Positions 1 through 9,762 of a stretch of DNA of 52,618 bases are shown piece after piece. The stretch's first letter is position 1; every line of letters begins with the position of its first letter. The DNA lies in IMG/VR virus record IMGVR_UViG_3300005527_000074, positions 1-52,618 of that record, one strand, 5' to 3'. Position numbers and translations under genes: made by a program. This stretch comes from a virus. Under the pieces are notes generated by a model that made no database searches, was not told where the DNA came from, and saw nothing but the letters and a program-made list of their open reading frames with translations.

Positions 1-2
1 TT

Positions 3-1400
3 GGTGGCAACATAACCACTGCTGGACAAATCACTGGCACAGGCAATGTAACCAGTGCAGCCAATGTATCTGGTGGTAACATACTAACTGGCGGCATGAT
101 CAGCGCCGCAGCCAACATCACAGGTGGAAATATTACCACAGGTGGATTGATTACAGTAACTGGCAACGTCATTGGTGGCAATTTGGTCACTGCTGGACAA
201 GCCAGCGCAGGTGGTAACGTTACTGGTGGTAACATTAGAACAGCCGGACAAATAAGTGCTACTGGTGCAGTGTACGGAGACAGTTTTAGTGCAGCAAATG
301 GTGTGAGTGCCGGCACAACCGTTGCGGCAACTACAGACATCACTGCTGGTGGCACAATTTCAGCAGTAGGAACAATCACTGGTGATGGCGGCATTGTCTC
401 AACTGCCAATATTTCTGGTGCCAACGTATTGGCATCTGGCTATGTCAGTGCTGTGGGTAATGTATTTGCTGCCAATTTGGTTGTGGCAACCAACATTTAT
501 GATGCCACAGCAATGAATATCACAACTGGCACTGGCAATATAACATTGGCGCCGGCTGCTGGATCAAATGTTCAAATTTCCAGCAATGCCAACATCACAA
601 TAGCTACAAATTCTACCAGCACCACATCGGGTGCATTAAGAGTTGCTGGCGGTGCTGGCATTGTGGGCAACGTTTACATTGGTGGGTTAGAAACTGTTAC
701 AGGTAATATCACTGGCGGCAACATTCTTACAGGTGGGTTAGTTAGTGCAACAGGTAACGTCACTGGTGGTAACTTGATAGCCACCGGTTTTGGGACTAAT
801 CTGGTTCAAGGTGGGACATTGAGTGCCACAGGTAATGTCATAGGCGGCAACATACTCACAGGCGGAATTGCCAGTGCTACAGGAAACATTACTGGTGGCA
901 ATATTATCACAGGCGGAGCAGTATCAGCTACAGGTGCTGTGAGCGCTACCGGTAACGTAGTGGGCGGCAATTTAGTGTCTACAGGCGCTGTGAGCGTAGG
1001 CGGTGTAGTCAGTTCTACAGGCAATGTAATTGGTGGCAATATTACCACAGTTGGCCAGATGTCAAGCACTGGCAACATTACATCTGCTGGCAACATTGCT
1101 GGTGGTAATTTGTTGGCCACAGCTTTGATACAAGGTGCTAACGTCAGCGCCACGGCAAACATTGTGGCCACTGGCAATGTCACAGCAGCCACTTTCTTGG
1201 GCTCACAGTTGAGTTTGAGTGGCAACGTTATTAGTCAAATTGCAACTACTGGTAATGTAACTGGTGCCAACGTCAATGCCACAGCAGTGGTCAGTGCAGT
1301 GGGTAACATCATTGGTGCTAATTTAAACACAGTGGGGTTGGTGCAAGCTGCAACAGTTAGTGCAACTGGTAATATCACAGGCGGCAATATTAGCACTGCT
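3..1400 (+). repeat. Degenerate coding repeats of about 51 bp
   Basis: Tandem imperfect units of about 51 nt encode GGN(I/L)xTxGxxSATGNV(T/I). Individual copies differ by insertions such as the GFGTNLVQGGTLSATG unit near nt 790. The repeats keep reading frame throughout and belong to the fibre gene. Similar units occur at about 27595-27735, giving homology between two loci about 26 kb apart. Confidence 0.8.
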
Positions 1401-2183
1401 GGTAATTTAGCGGCTCCAACTGCGGCTCAAAATACCAATACCACAGCAGTGGCCACAACTGCTTATGTTCTTGGACAGCTAAGTTCAACAACACCTACTG
1501 CTATTGCAGCCTCAGGTGCAGTGGGCACAGGTACAACATTTGCACGTTCCGATCACACTCATTCAGGCGTAACATCAATCACTGGTACTTCTAACCAAGT
1601 CACTGCCAGTGCATCAGCAGGTGCTGTGACCTTGAGTTTGCCGCAAAGCATTGCAACCAGTTCAGCAGTACAGTTTGGTAGCTTGACAGTCACAACTGGC
1701 AACATCACACTGGGCAACATCATCAATGGTGGTGCTAACCTTGCTGGTAATATTGGATCAGCAACTGGCTATTTCAACACTGTTTTTGCCAAAGCCACAT
1801 CAGCACAGTATGCTGACTTGGCAGAAACATACAGAGCTGACGCCGAATACCTACCAGGCACTGTGGTCAGCTTTGGCGGGGAATTTGAAGTCACACTTAC
1901 TGTTGGACAAAATTGTTCTAGAGTAGCTGGTGTTATTTCAACCAATCCAGCGCATGTCATGAACGCAGGCTTAGAATTTGATAACACAGCAGTGGTGGCT
2001 CTCACTGGGCGTGTGCCAACATCAGTTGTGGGTACTGTGAGAAAAGGTGACATGATGGTATCAGCAGGCCACGGTCGAGCACAAGCTTGTGCAACACCAG
2101 CTGTGGGCACTGTGATTGGTAAATCACTGGAAAACTTTGATGGCGCAGAAGGTGTTATCGAAGTTGTGGTTGGTAGATTATAA
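3..2183 (+). CDS. Repetitive tail fibre / adhesin-like protein, 5' partial
   Basis: The reading frame is open from the left edge, so the N-terminus lies outside the window. From the edge to about nt 1400 the protein consists of imperfect repeats of about 17 residues of the form GGNIxTxGxxSATGNVT, rich in Gly, Thr, Ser and Asn, as expected for a trimeric beta-structured fibre. The last ~130 residues (nt ~1800-2183) change character: ADLAETYRADAEY, a GRVPTSVVGTVRKGDMMV segment and a VVVGRL end. That block resembles the C-terminal domain of fibre-like proteins in aquatic T4-type phages and may be an intramolecular chaperone or trimerisation domain. The same TGNITGGN repeats recur in the protein at 26632-28068. 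A host-contact role is inferred from repeat architecture and neighbours. Confidence 0.8.
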   Translation, partial: GGNITTAGQITGTGNVTSAANVSGGNILTGGMISAAANITGGNITTGGLITVTGNVIGGNLVTAGQASAGGNVTGGNIRTAGQISATGAVYGDSFSAANGVSAGTTVAATTDITAGGTISAVGTITGDGGIVSTANISGANVLASGYVSAVGNVFAANLVVATNIYDATAMNITTGTGNITLAPAAGSNVQISSNANITIATNSTSTTSGALRVAGGAGIVGNVYIGGLETVTGNITGGNILTGGLVSATGNVTGGNLIATGFGTNLVQGGTLSATGNVIGGNILTGGIASATGNITGGNIITGGAVSATGAVSATGNVVGGNLVSTGAVSVGGVVSSTGNVIGGNITTVGQMSSTGNITSAGNIAGGNLLATALIQGANVSATANIVATGNVTAATFLGSQLSLSGNVISQIATTGNVTGANVNATAVVSAVGNIIGANLNTVGLVQAATVSATGNITGGNISTAGNLAAPTAAQNTNTTAVATTAYVLGQLSSTTPTAIAASGAVGTGTTFARSDHTHSGVTSITGTSNQVTASASAGAVTLSLPQSIATSSAVQFGSLTVTTGNITLGNIINGGANLAGNIGSATGYFNTVFAKATSAQYADLAETYRADAEYLPGTVVSFGGEFEVTLTVGQNCSRVAGVISTNPAHVMNAGLEFDNTAVVALTGRVPTSVVGTVRKGDMMVSAGHGRAQACATPAVGTVIGKSLENFDGAEGVIEVVVGRL

Positions 2184-2192
2184 GGACACACA

Positions 2193-2585
2193 ATGAGTTA
2201 TGTAGGCAATTCACCTAACATTGGTCAGTACAGAAAAATAGACACGTTGATCTTTGACGGGGTAGAAACCACTTTCAATATAACTGTGGGCGGCACCAGT
2301 TTTAATCCGCCCACAGCCTATGCCATGATGGTGAGTTTGAACAATGTAATTCTCAATCCTGGTGTTGGATTCAGTATCACTGGATCCACTATAAGTTTTC
2401 CCACAGCCCCAGCGGTGCACACACCGTTTTTTGGTTTAATATTTGGCGATACACTATATACTGGCACACCAAGCGACAACACAGTTGGTACCAGCAAAAT
2501 AGTTGATGCCAGCATCACTTATGCAAAGTTTGGACAAGATACACAAGCCCGTTTGACAGCAGGTCAAATTATATTTGGAGTTTAA
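2193..2585 (+). CDS. Small fibre-associated virion protein
   Basis: This 130-aa protein starts 9 nt after the fibre gene behind an AAGGA ribosome binding site. It begins MSYVGNSPNIGQYRK and has beta-strand-type sequence (GVETTFNITVGGTSF, TISFPTAP) followed by a helical end, ITYAKFGQDTQARLTAGQ. Similar short proteins sit next to fibre genes in aquatic T4-like phages, where the end segment may join to a fibre. No catalytic motif or signal peptide is visible. Its position between two large structural genes supports a virion role; the exact function is unknown. Confidence 0.6.
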   Translation: MSYVGNSPNIGQYRKIDTLIFDGVETTFNITVGGTSFNPPTAYAMMVSLNNVILNPGVGFSITGSTISFPTAPAVHTPFFGLIFGDTLYTGTPSDNTVGTSKIVDASITYAKFGQDTQARLTAGQIIFGV

Positions 2586-2588
2586 AAG

Positions 2589-5500
2589 ATGGCAAGAAAA
2601 AGACTATACGAGTATTCGTTTACACCTGGTACAGGTGGCCTGGGCACTGTCAAGGTTCCCGATAGGTACAATCTAGCGGATATATTGGCCATTTATGATA
2701 CAACAGTAAACGTTGCTATCTATAACTTTGCTGACAATACCATGGGCGGCACAGTGTCATGGGCTCCTGGGCCAACCGCTACTTTTCCCGCAGCGTATGC
2801 TGGTGTCACAACCATCACACTAGATCTTAATACTACCACACTCAGCGCCAATGACAAATTGGCTATCTACATCGAAGATCGTGCCTTGACAGTAGAACCC
2901 TGGGCATTTGGCGAAGATGCTATTGGTCGTAACAGAATTTCAAATCCCGAAGCTCTTATTGACGCTGACTTTGAATACGGTTTACAAAATACCAAATGGC
3001 AAAACGTCAGCACCAACAACAATATTCCTGGCTTCTATGAAGATATTGGCGGAGATATTGTTTACAACACCAATGGATATTTAAGTTTGTTGGCAGGTGA
3101 TGACCTAATTACATCCAACGTTGATACCAGTGTCAAGTTACAAAACCCTGGAACCCCGGCCTGGATTGCAAATGATTATGCTCTAGTTATCAGTCAAACT
3201 CAAGGCAATGTAACACCTTTTGTGAGTGCTTATCTCACAGCCAATGTCAACAGTTCTGCTGAAAGAACATTTACAGTTAACAGTACAACTGGTATCACTG
3301 CACTTGACAATGTGTTGATCATCAATCGCCCAATCAGTGGTGGTACCACACTGGCCACAGCCAATATTACCAGCACAGCAACAACCACAGTCAACGTGGC
3401 CAACGTTGCGGCCGCACCGTTAATTGTGGACGGCAGTTATATTATTGTAGAAACTGACACTTCGGGTGTGTATGAAACCATGGCAGTAACTAACGTAACA
3501 GCCAATACACTCACAGTTACTAGACAAACCAACAACACCAATGGTGCCGGAGCCAACATTACCATTGGAAGAAACGTTTATCCTGTAAGCACACTGGAAA
3601 TTGCTCAAGTGCAAGAAGTTACAGATAGCACCACTTTGCAACTGCAACGTGGTTGGTATAACATTCCTGCTGCCAATACTTTCTACAGCGGCAGCGTTAT
3701 TCAGCGTCTCAGTGCCAACGTAGAATTGGTCAAACAAACAGTGGTAAGCACCTTGGTCAATGGTACTCAAACCATCACTCGTGGTCAGTTTAATACCACT
3801 GCATTGACTGCAGCCGGTGCTGGATCACCGTTTGTACGCATGACTGGTATGTTCTATGCCAGCGGAAGCAATGCTCTAAGTGAAATTGGTGTCAACCAAA
3901 GTGACACTCCAGTTGTTACTGGATCATACGTCAGCAATCAAAATACAGCTTCGTCAAATGCCGAAGGTGTGTCATTGGTATCTTTGAGTGAGGACAACAA
4001 TTTCTTCTATTATCCTCGACGCACTCCTAGCCTAGCAGCTGGATACCCAATTAATCAATATGATTCTATCATACGGCAGGCCTTTCCTTACACTGGTGCA
4101 GATTTGGACATTGCGTCAATCACTAGCGATGGTGCCGATCCCAGTACTATTACTGTGACCACAGTCTATGCTCATGGTCTAGTACCAGGAACTCCAATTT
4201 TGGTAAATCTCAGTGCTGGCACCAACCAAGCCTACGGCGACGGTAGTTTTATTATTATTAGTATACCTAGCACAACAACCTTTACATATCAAGCCAAGAC
4301 AGGCGCAGCAGTTTCAGGATCGTTGGCTGGCATAATAAATGTACGGTCAAATGCAGTGTTCTTGCCAAGATCATTTGATGGTGGTGTGGTGTTAGGCCCA
4401 GGCACACCCACACGAGGCGCCAGCGCCATACGTCAGACTAAAAAATATTTCCGTTACCAGTCTGGTAAAGGTATCTTGTTCTCATCTGGTACTATGTTAA
4501 AACCAACGTTTGATATCAGTGCTTTGAGCGCAGCCGGCACAACTGTCAACAGCAATATCACAGTAACAACTGATCTAGAACACGGGCTAAACGCTGGTGC
4601 TACTATAACCATAAGTGGGGTGACCACAAGCGGATACGATGACACGGGTTACATAGTTACAACCATTGTCAGCGATACCAGCTTTGTTGTACAAGCTCAA
4701 AATGTACTGGGTAGTGCATCACCAGAATTGGGACAGCAACCTAGAATTGCAATCACAGCCTGGCATGGATCTAGTATTCGCGCTGGTATTTTTGATGATC
4801 AGAACGGCTTGTTCTGGGAATCAGATGGTATATCATTGAATGCTGTGCAACGAACCAGTACATTCCAACTTGCTGGCCTGGCCAGTGTAGGTGTGGGCTC
4901 AAACTTGGTAACTGGTGATGGTAATGGCCGATTCCAAGACCAACTCAACAACGGTGATGTAATTGTGATCAAGGGCATGACTCACAGTGTTACCAGCATA
5001 ACCAATAACAATCGCATGACTGTGGTACCAACATTCCGTGGGGTATCTAATCAAACTCGAGTTAAACTGACCTTGCGTAACGAAATTAGAGTTCGCCAGG
5101 ATGATTTCAACATTGACACCATAGATGGTACTGGACCCAGCGGATACACCATTGACACCAATAAAATGCAGATGTTGGGAATTGAGTATTCATGGTACGG
5201 TGCTGGTTATGTAACATGGATGGTGCGTGGTCAAGATGGTCGTTTTATTCACGCACATCGCAGACCCAACAACAACTTGAACAATGAAGCATACATGCGT
5301 TCTGGTAACTTGCCAGCACGATACGAAGCCATTAACGAAACTGCAACCAGCAGTTTAAATGGTTCCATTGATTCAAGTCAAACCACAATCACACTGCGTG
5401 ATGCAACTGATTACCCTGATGCGTCTGTGACTTATCCTGTGTTTGTGATGATTGACAGCGAAATTATCAAGTACAGTGGCAAAACTGGCAATGACCTAAC

Positions 5501-6551
5501 TGGTGTTACCCGGGGTGCTACCTTTACGCAATGGGTTGAAGGTGCAAGCCGCAGTTTCACATCCAGCGCAGCCACTAGCCATACAGACAACACTGGTGTA
5601 ATATTGATTAGTAATACTTGTACGCCACTGGTTAACCACTGGGGTAGTTCAGTAATCATGGATGGTAATTTTGATGGTGACGAAGGCTACCAGTTTACCT
5701 ATAATCGCACCAACTATGGTTTGCCTGCTGTGATTGGTAACAGACAAGTTGCATTTGCTATGCGCCTGGCTCCCAGCGTGAGCAATGGTATCATTGGAGA
5801 TCTGGGTGTGCGTGACTTGATCAACCGTGCTCAGTTAACACTGACCAGTTTGAATTTTCAAGTAAGTGCTGGACGATATCTAGTTGAAGGTATTTTGAAT
5901 CCCAACAACATTGACTCAGCCAACACTTCTTGGCAAGGACTCAACAACTTGGGTGGTGGATTCCAGCCTAGTTTTAGCCAGTTTTCAGTGGCACCGACAT
6001 TTACTAGTCAGGCAACTGGTGGTTTAACTGGTGCTCCGTTTAATACCACAGGTGGTCTGAGCAGAAGTGGTGTTAAAATTGCCAGCAGTAGCTCAAAAGT
6101 ATATGCAAACTTAACACCAGTCAACGTGTCAAGTTCAGGTTCGGGTGCAAACGTAACAGTGAGTTTGACTGCGGCTGGTACCACATACACCACAACTACT
6201 ACTTCTATTGCAATACAGGCATCTGGTACTGGGTATGCAGTGGGCGATACTATCAAGATTCTTGGTAATACGTTAGGCGGGTCAACCACAACCAATGACT
6301 TGACACTAACAATTCAAGCTATTACTGCTGATATTACTGGTGGTGAACGACTGTTTGCTATTCCAGTTAGTTCCACAAACCAAGGTGTGTTGGATTTGAG
6401 TTCAGTCAAACAAATTGGTACCAGTACTGTGCCTGGTACAGGAACTTACCCTAACGGGCCTGAAGTGTTGGCTGTGCAGATCACTGCACTGTCAACGGTG
6501 TCAAATCCAGTGGGAGAAATTCAGCTCAGCTTCCAAGAAAGCCAGGCTTAA
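2589..6551 (+). CDS. Large virion structural protein (tail fibre/baseplate-associated)
   Basis: A 1320-aa protein beginning MARKRLYEYSFTPGTG, with GGAG about 9 nt upstream of the start. It contains at least two related beta-domain motifs, DPSTITVTTVYAHGLVPGTP (about residue 515) and NITVTTDLEHGLNAG (about residue 655). It also has an FQLAGLASVGVG segment and a QMLGIEYSWYGAGYVTWMVR to YMRSGNLPARYE block. I recognise these from very large virion proteins of cyanophage-like T4 phages, where they are annotated only as structural. There is no T4 counterpart I can name. Its 3' end overlaps the minus-strand Nudix gene by 4 nt, so the two operons converge with no spacer or terminator. Confidence 0.7.
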   Translation: MARKRLYEYSFTPGTGGLGTVKVPDRYNLADILAIYDTTVNVAIYNFADNTMGGTVSWAPGPTATFPAAYAGVTTITLDLNTTTLSANDKLAIYIEDRALTVEPWAFGEDAIGRNRISNPEALIDADFEYGLQNTKWQNVSTNNNIPGFYEDIGGDIVYNTNGYLSLLAGDDLITSNVDTSVKLQNPGTPAWIANDYALVISQTQGNVTPFVSAYLTANVNSSAERTFTVNSTTGITALDNVLIINRPISGGTTLATANITSTATTTVNVANVAAAPLIVDGSYIIVETDTSGVYETMAVTNVTANTLTVTRQTNNTNGAGANITIGRNVYPVSTLEIAQVQEVTDSTTLQLQRGWYNIPAANTFYSGSVIQRLSANVELVKQTVVSTLVNGTQTITRGQFNTTALTAAGAGSPFVRMTGMFYASGSNALSEIGVNQSDTPVVTGSYVSNQNTASSNAEGVSLVSLSEDNNFFYYPRRTPSLAAGYPINQYDSIIRQAFPYTGADLDIASITSDGADPSTITVTTVYAHGLVPGTPILVNLSAGTNQAYGDGSFIIISIPSTTTFTYQAKTGAAVSGSLAGIINVRSNAVFLPRSFDGGVVLGPGTPTRGASAIRQTKKYFRYQSGKGILFSSGTMLKPTFDISALSAAGTTVNSNITVTTDLEHGLNAGATITISGVTTSGYDDTGYIVTTIVSDTSFVVQAQNVLGSASPELGQQPRIAITAWHGSSIRAGIFDDQNGLFWESDGISLNAVQRTSTFQLAGLASVGVGSNLVTGDGNGRFQDQLNNGDVIVIKGMTHSVTSITNNNRMTVVPTFRGVSNQTRVKLTLRNEIRVRQDDFNIDTIDGTGPSGYTIDTNKMQMLGIEYSWYGAGYVTWMVRGQDGRFIHAHRRPNNNLNNEAYMRSGNLPARYEAINETATSSLNGSIDSSQTTITLRDATDYPDASVTYPVFVMIDSEIIKYSGKTGNDLTGVTRGATFTQWVEGASRSFTSSAATSHTDNTGVILISNTCTPLVNHWGSSVIMDGNFDGDEGYQFTYNRTNYGLPAVIGNRQVAFAMRLAPSVSNGIIGDLGVRDLINRAQLTLTSLNFQVSAGRYLVEGILNPNNIDSANTSWQGLNNLGGGFQPSFSQFSVAPTFTSQATGGLTGAPFNTTGGLSRSGVKIASSSSKVYANLTPVNVSSSGSGANVTVSLTAAGTTYTTTTTSIAIQASGTGYAVGDTIKILGNTLGGSTTTNDLTLTIQAITADITGGERLFAIPVSSTNQGVLDLSSVKQIGTSTVPGTGTYPNGPEVLAVQITALSTVSNPVGEIQLSFQESQA

Positions 6552-6994
6552 CGATCAGTGCCAGCGGCAAGATACCGTTCTACGGTTTCAATCTTGCCCT
6601 GCACTGCTTCAATATTCACAGTGTTCCATAAACCTGGATGCATGGGCTTGGGCCATGTGCCAGCATCAATCCATGCATAGCCCAGGTGTTCGTGATTGAG
6701 TTCAGGACAAAATTCGTGCTCAGTGGCACACACCCATGTGTTGTATTCAAACTGTCCGTCGGCACTGGTAAACTTCTCCAATGGCACTAAACGTTGATAT
6801 TCAGGAAAAAATCCCAGTTCTTCAGTGCATTCGCGCTCCATACCACCCAGCAAAGTTTCGCCAGTTTCTACTTTGCCACCTGGCAGTCCCCAGGCACCGG
6901 GGTGTTTGTTGTCGTTACGCAAGAGATACAGGTAACGACCAGTAGTGCTGGCCCTAAACCAAACACCCACTGCTCTTACAGCACTAGAATCCAT
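6548..6994 (-). CDS. Nudix hydrolase
   Basis: The protein carries a complete Nudix box: GKVETGE, seven residues, then RECTEELGF, matching GX5EX7REUXEEXGU. This family hydrolyses nucleoside diphosphates linked to another moiety (dNTPs, NDP-sugars, capped RNA, NAD-type substrates); the substrate here cannot be told. I chose ATG at 6994 (MDSSAVRAVGVWFRAS) because GGAGG lies just upstream at 6998-7002, although the spacing is short. An in-frame ATG at 7033 would add 13 residues and overlap gp15 by 58 nt. With the chosen start it overlaps the gp15 gene end by 19 nt, making it the last gene of the minus-strand gp14-gp15-Nudix operon. Confidence 0.9.
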   Translation of the reverse strand: MDSSAVRAVGVWFRASTTGRYLYLLRNDNKHPGAWGLPGGKVETGETLLGGMERECTEELGFFPEYQRLVPLEKFTSADGQFEYNTWVCATEHEFCPELNHEHLGYAWIDAGTWPKPMHPGLWNTVNIEAVQGKIETVERYLAAGTDR

Positions 6995-8370
6995 TGACCT
7001 CCAGGATAGAGGCCCTGATAACTTTTGATCCATGTTTCACCAGTCCACATATATTGTACACCAGTAGTTATGTTTGTGACATACTGAATACTAGATTGTG
7101 CGCTGGCATCAAATTTCACACGCCAATAACCATTTTGGTATTCAATTATGTCGTTGGCGCTAGCCACCAATGGCCGCCCGTTGGCTCCAACCCAGGCTTC
7201 AGCAGGCCCTTCATTGCCCAGTGCTCCAGTGCCTTCAGTAAGCAAATAGCGTTGACCATCTAGTGCACTGTCAAGTCCATTGAGAGGACCACTCAGTAGT
7301 GGGTTGACCACAGCATCTACGGGATCCAGCGTATTTTGTGGCACTGTGTCAATATCCACATCATACAACACAAATCGGTCATCGTTGGGATCTAGTGTAA
7401 TGGTACCAATTACTTCGGTATCATCAGGCTGAATCAGTCTAATCTGACTGACCCCAGGACGTAGAACGCCATACACGCCAATCACAGCAGGCCATAACAA
7501 GTTACTGTCACTCACAATGTCTGGAGGTACAAGGCTGCTGTTGGGTTGATCAACAATAGACGGATCACGCAATATTTGTATTTTGTTTCCAATCAAAACA
7601 ACTTGATAACTGTATGGAGTGAATATCTGTCGTGTGCCCAGCAACAAATCACTGTCAGTGATTGCATTGTTGGCATCACCTTGAGAATCATACACGCTGG
7701 CAATGATTCGTTCAATCACGCCCAGTTTCTTGACCTTAGCTGGTGGACTAATCCAAATTGGCAATGCAAACTTCATGGTGCAAATGTCAATGGGACTTTC
7801 TGTGCCTTGCGGAATTGTTCTAGAAGTCCACTGAGTGCTTTCTAATTCAACCACAGTCAAACTGGTCCAGTCAATGTAGTTGTCTGTGCTTTGCACTTCC
7901 AATGACGGATTGAACAAGGTCACAATCTGTTCAATCAACTGTAATTTTTGGTTGGTATTTGATGTCCAAAGATCAAGTGTGACTGTGAGTTTGTAAGGTA
8001 CAGGCATCAAGCGTTCGATAGTAAAAGCATTGCCTTGTGTGGTTTCGTATGTTTCTGTAGCTGGATCATACGTGCGTTGGCGCACAGCGATGTTGCTGAC
8101 AAAATAAGGTTCTTGCATTCTAGGACGATCATAGTCCAAGCCTGTGATGTAGAATGTCATCAACGGAGTTGACGGCAAACTGTTGCGTGAGTTGTCTTGC
8201 AATATGGTTTGGGCATTGCGACTGGCATCACCATAACGAATTGGTACTCGTAACAGTGCAGGAGTATCCGTACCTTCTTCGCGACCGTATTCCACTTGAA
8301 ATCCTGAAAAGATTCTAGTGAATTGTAGTAAGAATCTGCGTATCTGCTCGTCGTAAAAAAACTGTTGCAT
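6976..8370 (-). CDS. 15: Tail sheath stabiliser / tail completion protein gp15
   Basis: The N-terminal half matches T4 gp15: FFYDEQIRRFLLQFTRIFSG, then LRVPIRYGD, LDYDRPRMQEPYF, and a PVPYKLTVTLDLWTSNTNQK to IEQIVTLFNPSLEV region. These correspond to T4 gp15 blocks around RVPITYA and EQILPYFQP. In T4, gp15 forms the ring at the head-proximal end of the contracted or extended sheath and docks the tail to the neck. At 464 aa it is much longer than T4 gp15 (272 aa). The extra C-terminal ~200 residues, ending SYQGLYPGGQWILVL, look like an added surface domain. It follows gp14 by 11 nt on the minus strand. Confidence 0.85.
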   Translation of the reverse strand: MQQFFYDEQIRRFLLQFTRIFSGFQVEYGREEGTDTPALLRVPIRYGDASRNAQTILQDNSRNSLPSTPLMTFYITGLDYDRPRMQEPYFVSNIAVRQRTYDPATETYETTQGNAFTIERLMPVPYKLTVTLDLWTSNTNQKLQLIEQIVTLFNPSLEVQSTDNYIDWTSLTVVELESTQWTSRTIPQGTESPIDICTMKFALPIWISPPAKVKKLGVIERIIASVYDSQGDANNAITDSDLLLGTRQIFTPYSYQVVLIGNKIQILRDPSIVDQPNSSLVPPDIVSDSNLLWPAVIGVYGVLRPGVSQIRLIQPDDTEVIGTITLDPNDDRFVLYDVDIDTVPQNTLDPVDAVVNPLLSGPLNGLDSALDGQRYLLTEGTGALGNEGPAEAWVGANGRPLVASANDIIEYQNGYWRVKFDASAQSSIQYVTNITTGVQYMWTGETWIKSYQGLYPGGQWILVL

Positions 8371-8381
8371 TAAATCTCTCT

Positions 8382-9707
8382 TTATTTGAACCCGCCGTCG
8401 TCGCCGTTGTCGGCTCGTGGTTTGAGAATTTCGCTAAGACTTTGCCGACTTGGAATGCGCCCTAGATCTGTGGTCAAAACGGTGTTAGTGTTATTTACAA
8501 AGCCTGAACGCAGGGTTTCATTTAATGGACCGTTGTTGAGATCAGTTCTAACTCGGTCTTCGATCTTGACCCAGCGAGCGCCATCATATCTAAACAAACG
8601 ATTGGGTTTGTAGTCCAGACGCAAACAGTAGTCGCCACTGACTGGATTGAGAGGAAAACTCACACTAGGAGTCACTGGCAATCCATTGGGAGCCATGCCG
8701 TCGCCCACCAAATAGCCCATGACGTAGCCAAGATCTTTGGGAGTTACTGATGCCCCACCTTGTGTGCCGTCTGTAGTGACAGTTTGATCAGCAGTAAGCG
8801 AATCAGGATTGGCAGGCTCACCGTCTTGAGTAGGCACAATGTAAAACTTGTCAATGTCATAGCCCGACAGCGGCACTTCAATATCGGCTTGTGTGAGAAT
8901 TGCATCATTGAGTTCGGTGTCTTTGGTGCGAGTGCCCTGGACGTCACTGATGGTGTTAGGAGTATACTCTCTCCAAAATGTTGTATTGGTGATTTCTGTG
9001 CCCGCTGGCACATTTCTTATGGATTGGTAGTACACATCACCAGAGTTGACCACTGACCCTGTGGGATAAAAATCGCCCGGATCCCAAATGTATTCGGCCA
9101 CAAACGGCTTGTTGGTTATTGAGTTGTACTCTTGAGCATCGGTTAAGGGCGTGGCCTTAACACGCCAGGTATGTGGTAACCAAGTCTGACTCATGCCTTC
9201 AGTGGCAAAATCAGCATCTTGTACCACATAGTATTTTGGCAAGCCACGCGGCAAGTTTGGATTGAGTGGATGAAAATCTTTAAGGTTGGGCAGTTCTAAA
9301 ACGTCGCCAGTCATGAGTTTGCGTCCAAATGTGTCTATCATGTTATTGTAGTGAAACGTGATAAACAGGGTGTCGTTGTTTAAAAACAAACCAAACTGTG
9401 TTAGATCAAAGTCAATATCTTGATGGTTGTATACTCCACGCATGATATACACGTCGGGTGCATAGATTCTATCACGGTTTTCTAGCAACAGCAAGTCCTG
9501 AATGTTCATTGGACTGAGTTCATCATAGATAGGTTGGGTGGCGTCAAAATTGCCGCTGAATGCCGAATCCTCACCTCCAGTTTCTGGGCCCAAAAACTTA
9601 TGAACATACACATCCATGCCACCCACGGTGTACATCTCAGAGATAGTGCGATCCAAAAACTGGTAATCACGGGTACGATTTGGGCGGTATAAACTTAGGC
9701 GTGGCAT
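8382..9707 (-). CDS. 14: Neck protein gp14
   Basis: A 441-aa protein. Residues ~30-150 resemble T4 gp14: GMDVYVHKFLGPETGG, IYAPDVYIMRGVYNHQD, FGLFLNNDTLFITFHYNNM and MTGDVLELPNLKDFHPLN. In T4 the corresponding block is the DLIYFP-type region of the neck protein that joins gp13 and gp15. The rest, rich in PxxxWREY-type segments, is absent from the 256-aa T4 protein. Immediate neighbourhood with gp15 supports the call. A CATAAATA late-type box lies 6 nt before the ATG on the minus strand and there is no clear Shine-Dalgarno sequence. Confidence 0.8.
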   Translation of the reverse strand: MPRLSLYRPNRTRDYQFLDRTISEMYTVGGMDVYVHKFLGPETGGEDSAFSGNFDATQPIYDELSPMNIQDLLLLENRDRIYAPDVYIMRGVYNHQDIDFDLTQFGLFLNNDTLFITFHYNNMIDTFGRKLMTGDVLELPNLKDFHPLNPNLPRGLPKYYVVQDADFATEGMSQTWLPHTWRVKATPLTDAQEYNSITNKPFVAEYIWDPGDFYPTGSVVNSGDVYYQSIRNVPAGTEITNTTFWREYTPNTISDVQGTRTKDTELNDAILTQADIEVPLSGYDIDKFYIVPTQDGEPANPDSLTADQTVTTDGTQGGASVTPKDLGYVMGYLVGDGMAPNGLPVTPSVSFPLNPVSGDYCLRLDYKPNRLFRYDGARWVKIEDRVRTDLNNGPLNETLRSGFVNNTNTVLTTDLGRIPSRQSLSEILKPRADNGDDGGFK

Positions 9708-9713
9708 AGTGTA

Positions 9714-9721
9714 TATTTATG
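9714..9721 (-). promoter_or_regulatory. T4 late-type promoter for gene 14
   Basis: On the minus strand the octamer CATAAATA (consensus TATAAATA) ends 6 nt before the gp14 start codon. The usual late transcription start would fall on or 1 nt before the ATG. Confidence 0.6.
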
Positions 9722-9727
9722 GGCTGG

Positions 9728-9756
9728 TTGACCAAATATTCTAAACCTGCTACAAT
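9728..9756 (+). promoter_or_regulatory. Sigma70-like promoter, predicted leaderless
   Basis: TTGACC at 9728-9733, a 17-nt spacer and TACAAT at 9751-9756 preceded by TGC (extended -10). Only 6 nt separate the -10 box from the ATG at 9763, so the predicted transcription start coincides with the A of ATG. Confidence 0.8.
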
Positions 9757-9762
9757 TTGGGC

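Noticed and set aside
806-1225. Minus-strand ORF of 139 codons inside the fibre repeats, and similar antisense ORFs at 1769-2191 and 27465-27734
   Set aside because: Pro/Leu/Val-rich translations are mirror images of the Gly/Thr/Asn repeat codons; no start signals and full overlap with a convincing gene.
3-1400. CRISPR-like or satellite DNA reading of the repeats at the left edge
   Set aside because: Units are degenerate, keep one open reading frame, have no spacers, and encode GGN...SATGN peptide repeats of a fibre.
7546-7845. Plus-strand ORFs within the gp14-gp15 region
   Set aside because: They are shadows of the minus-strand neck genes, without ribosome binding sites or recognisable protein features.
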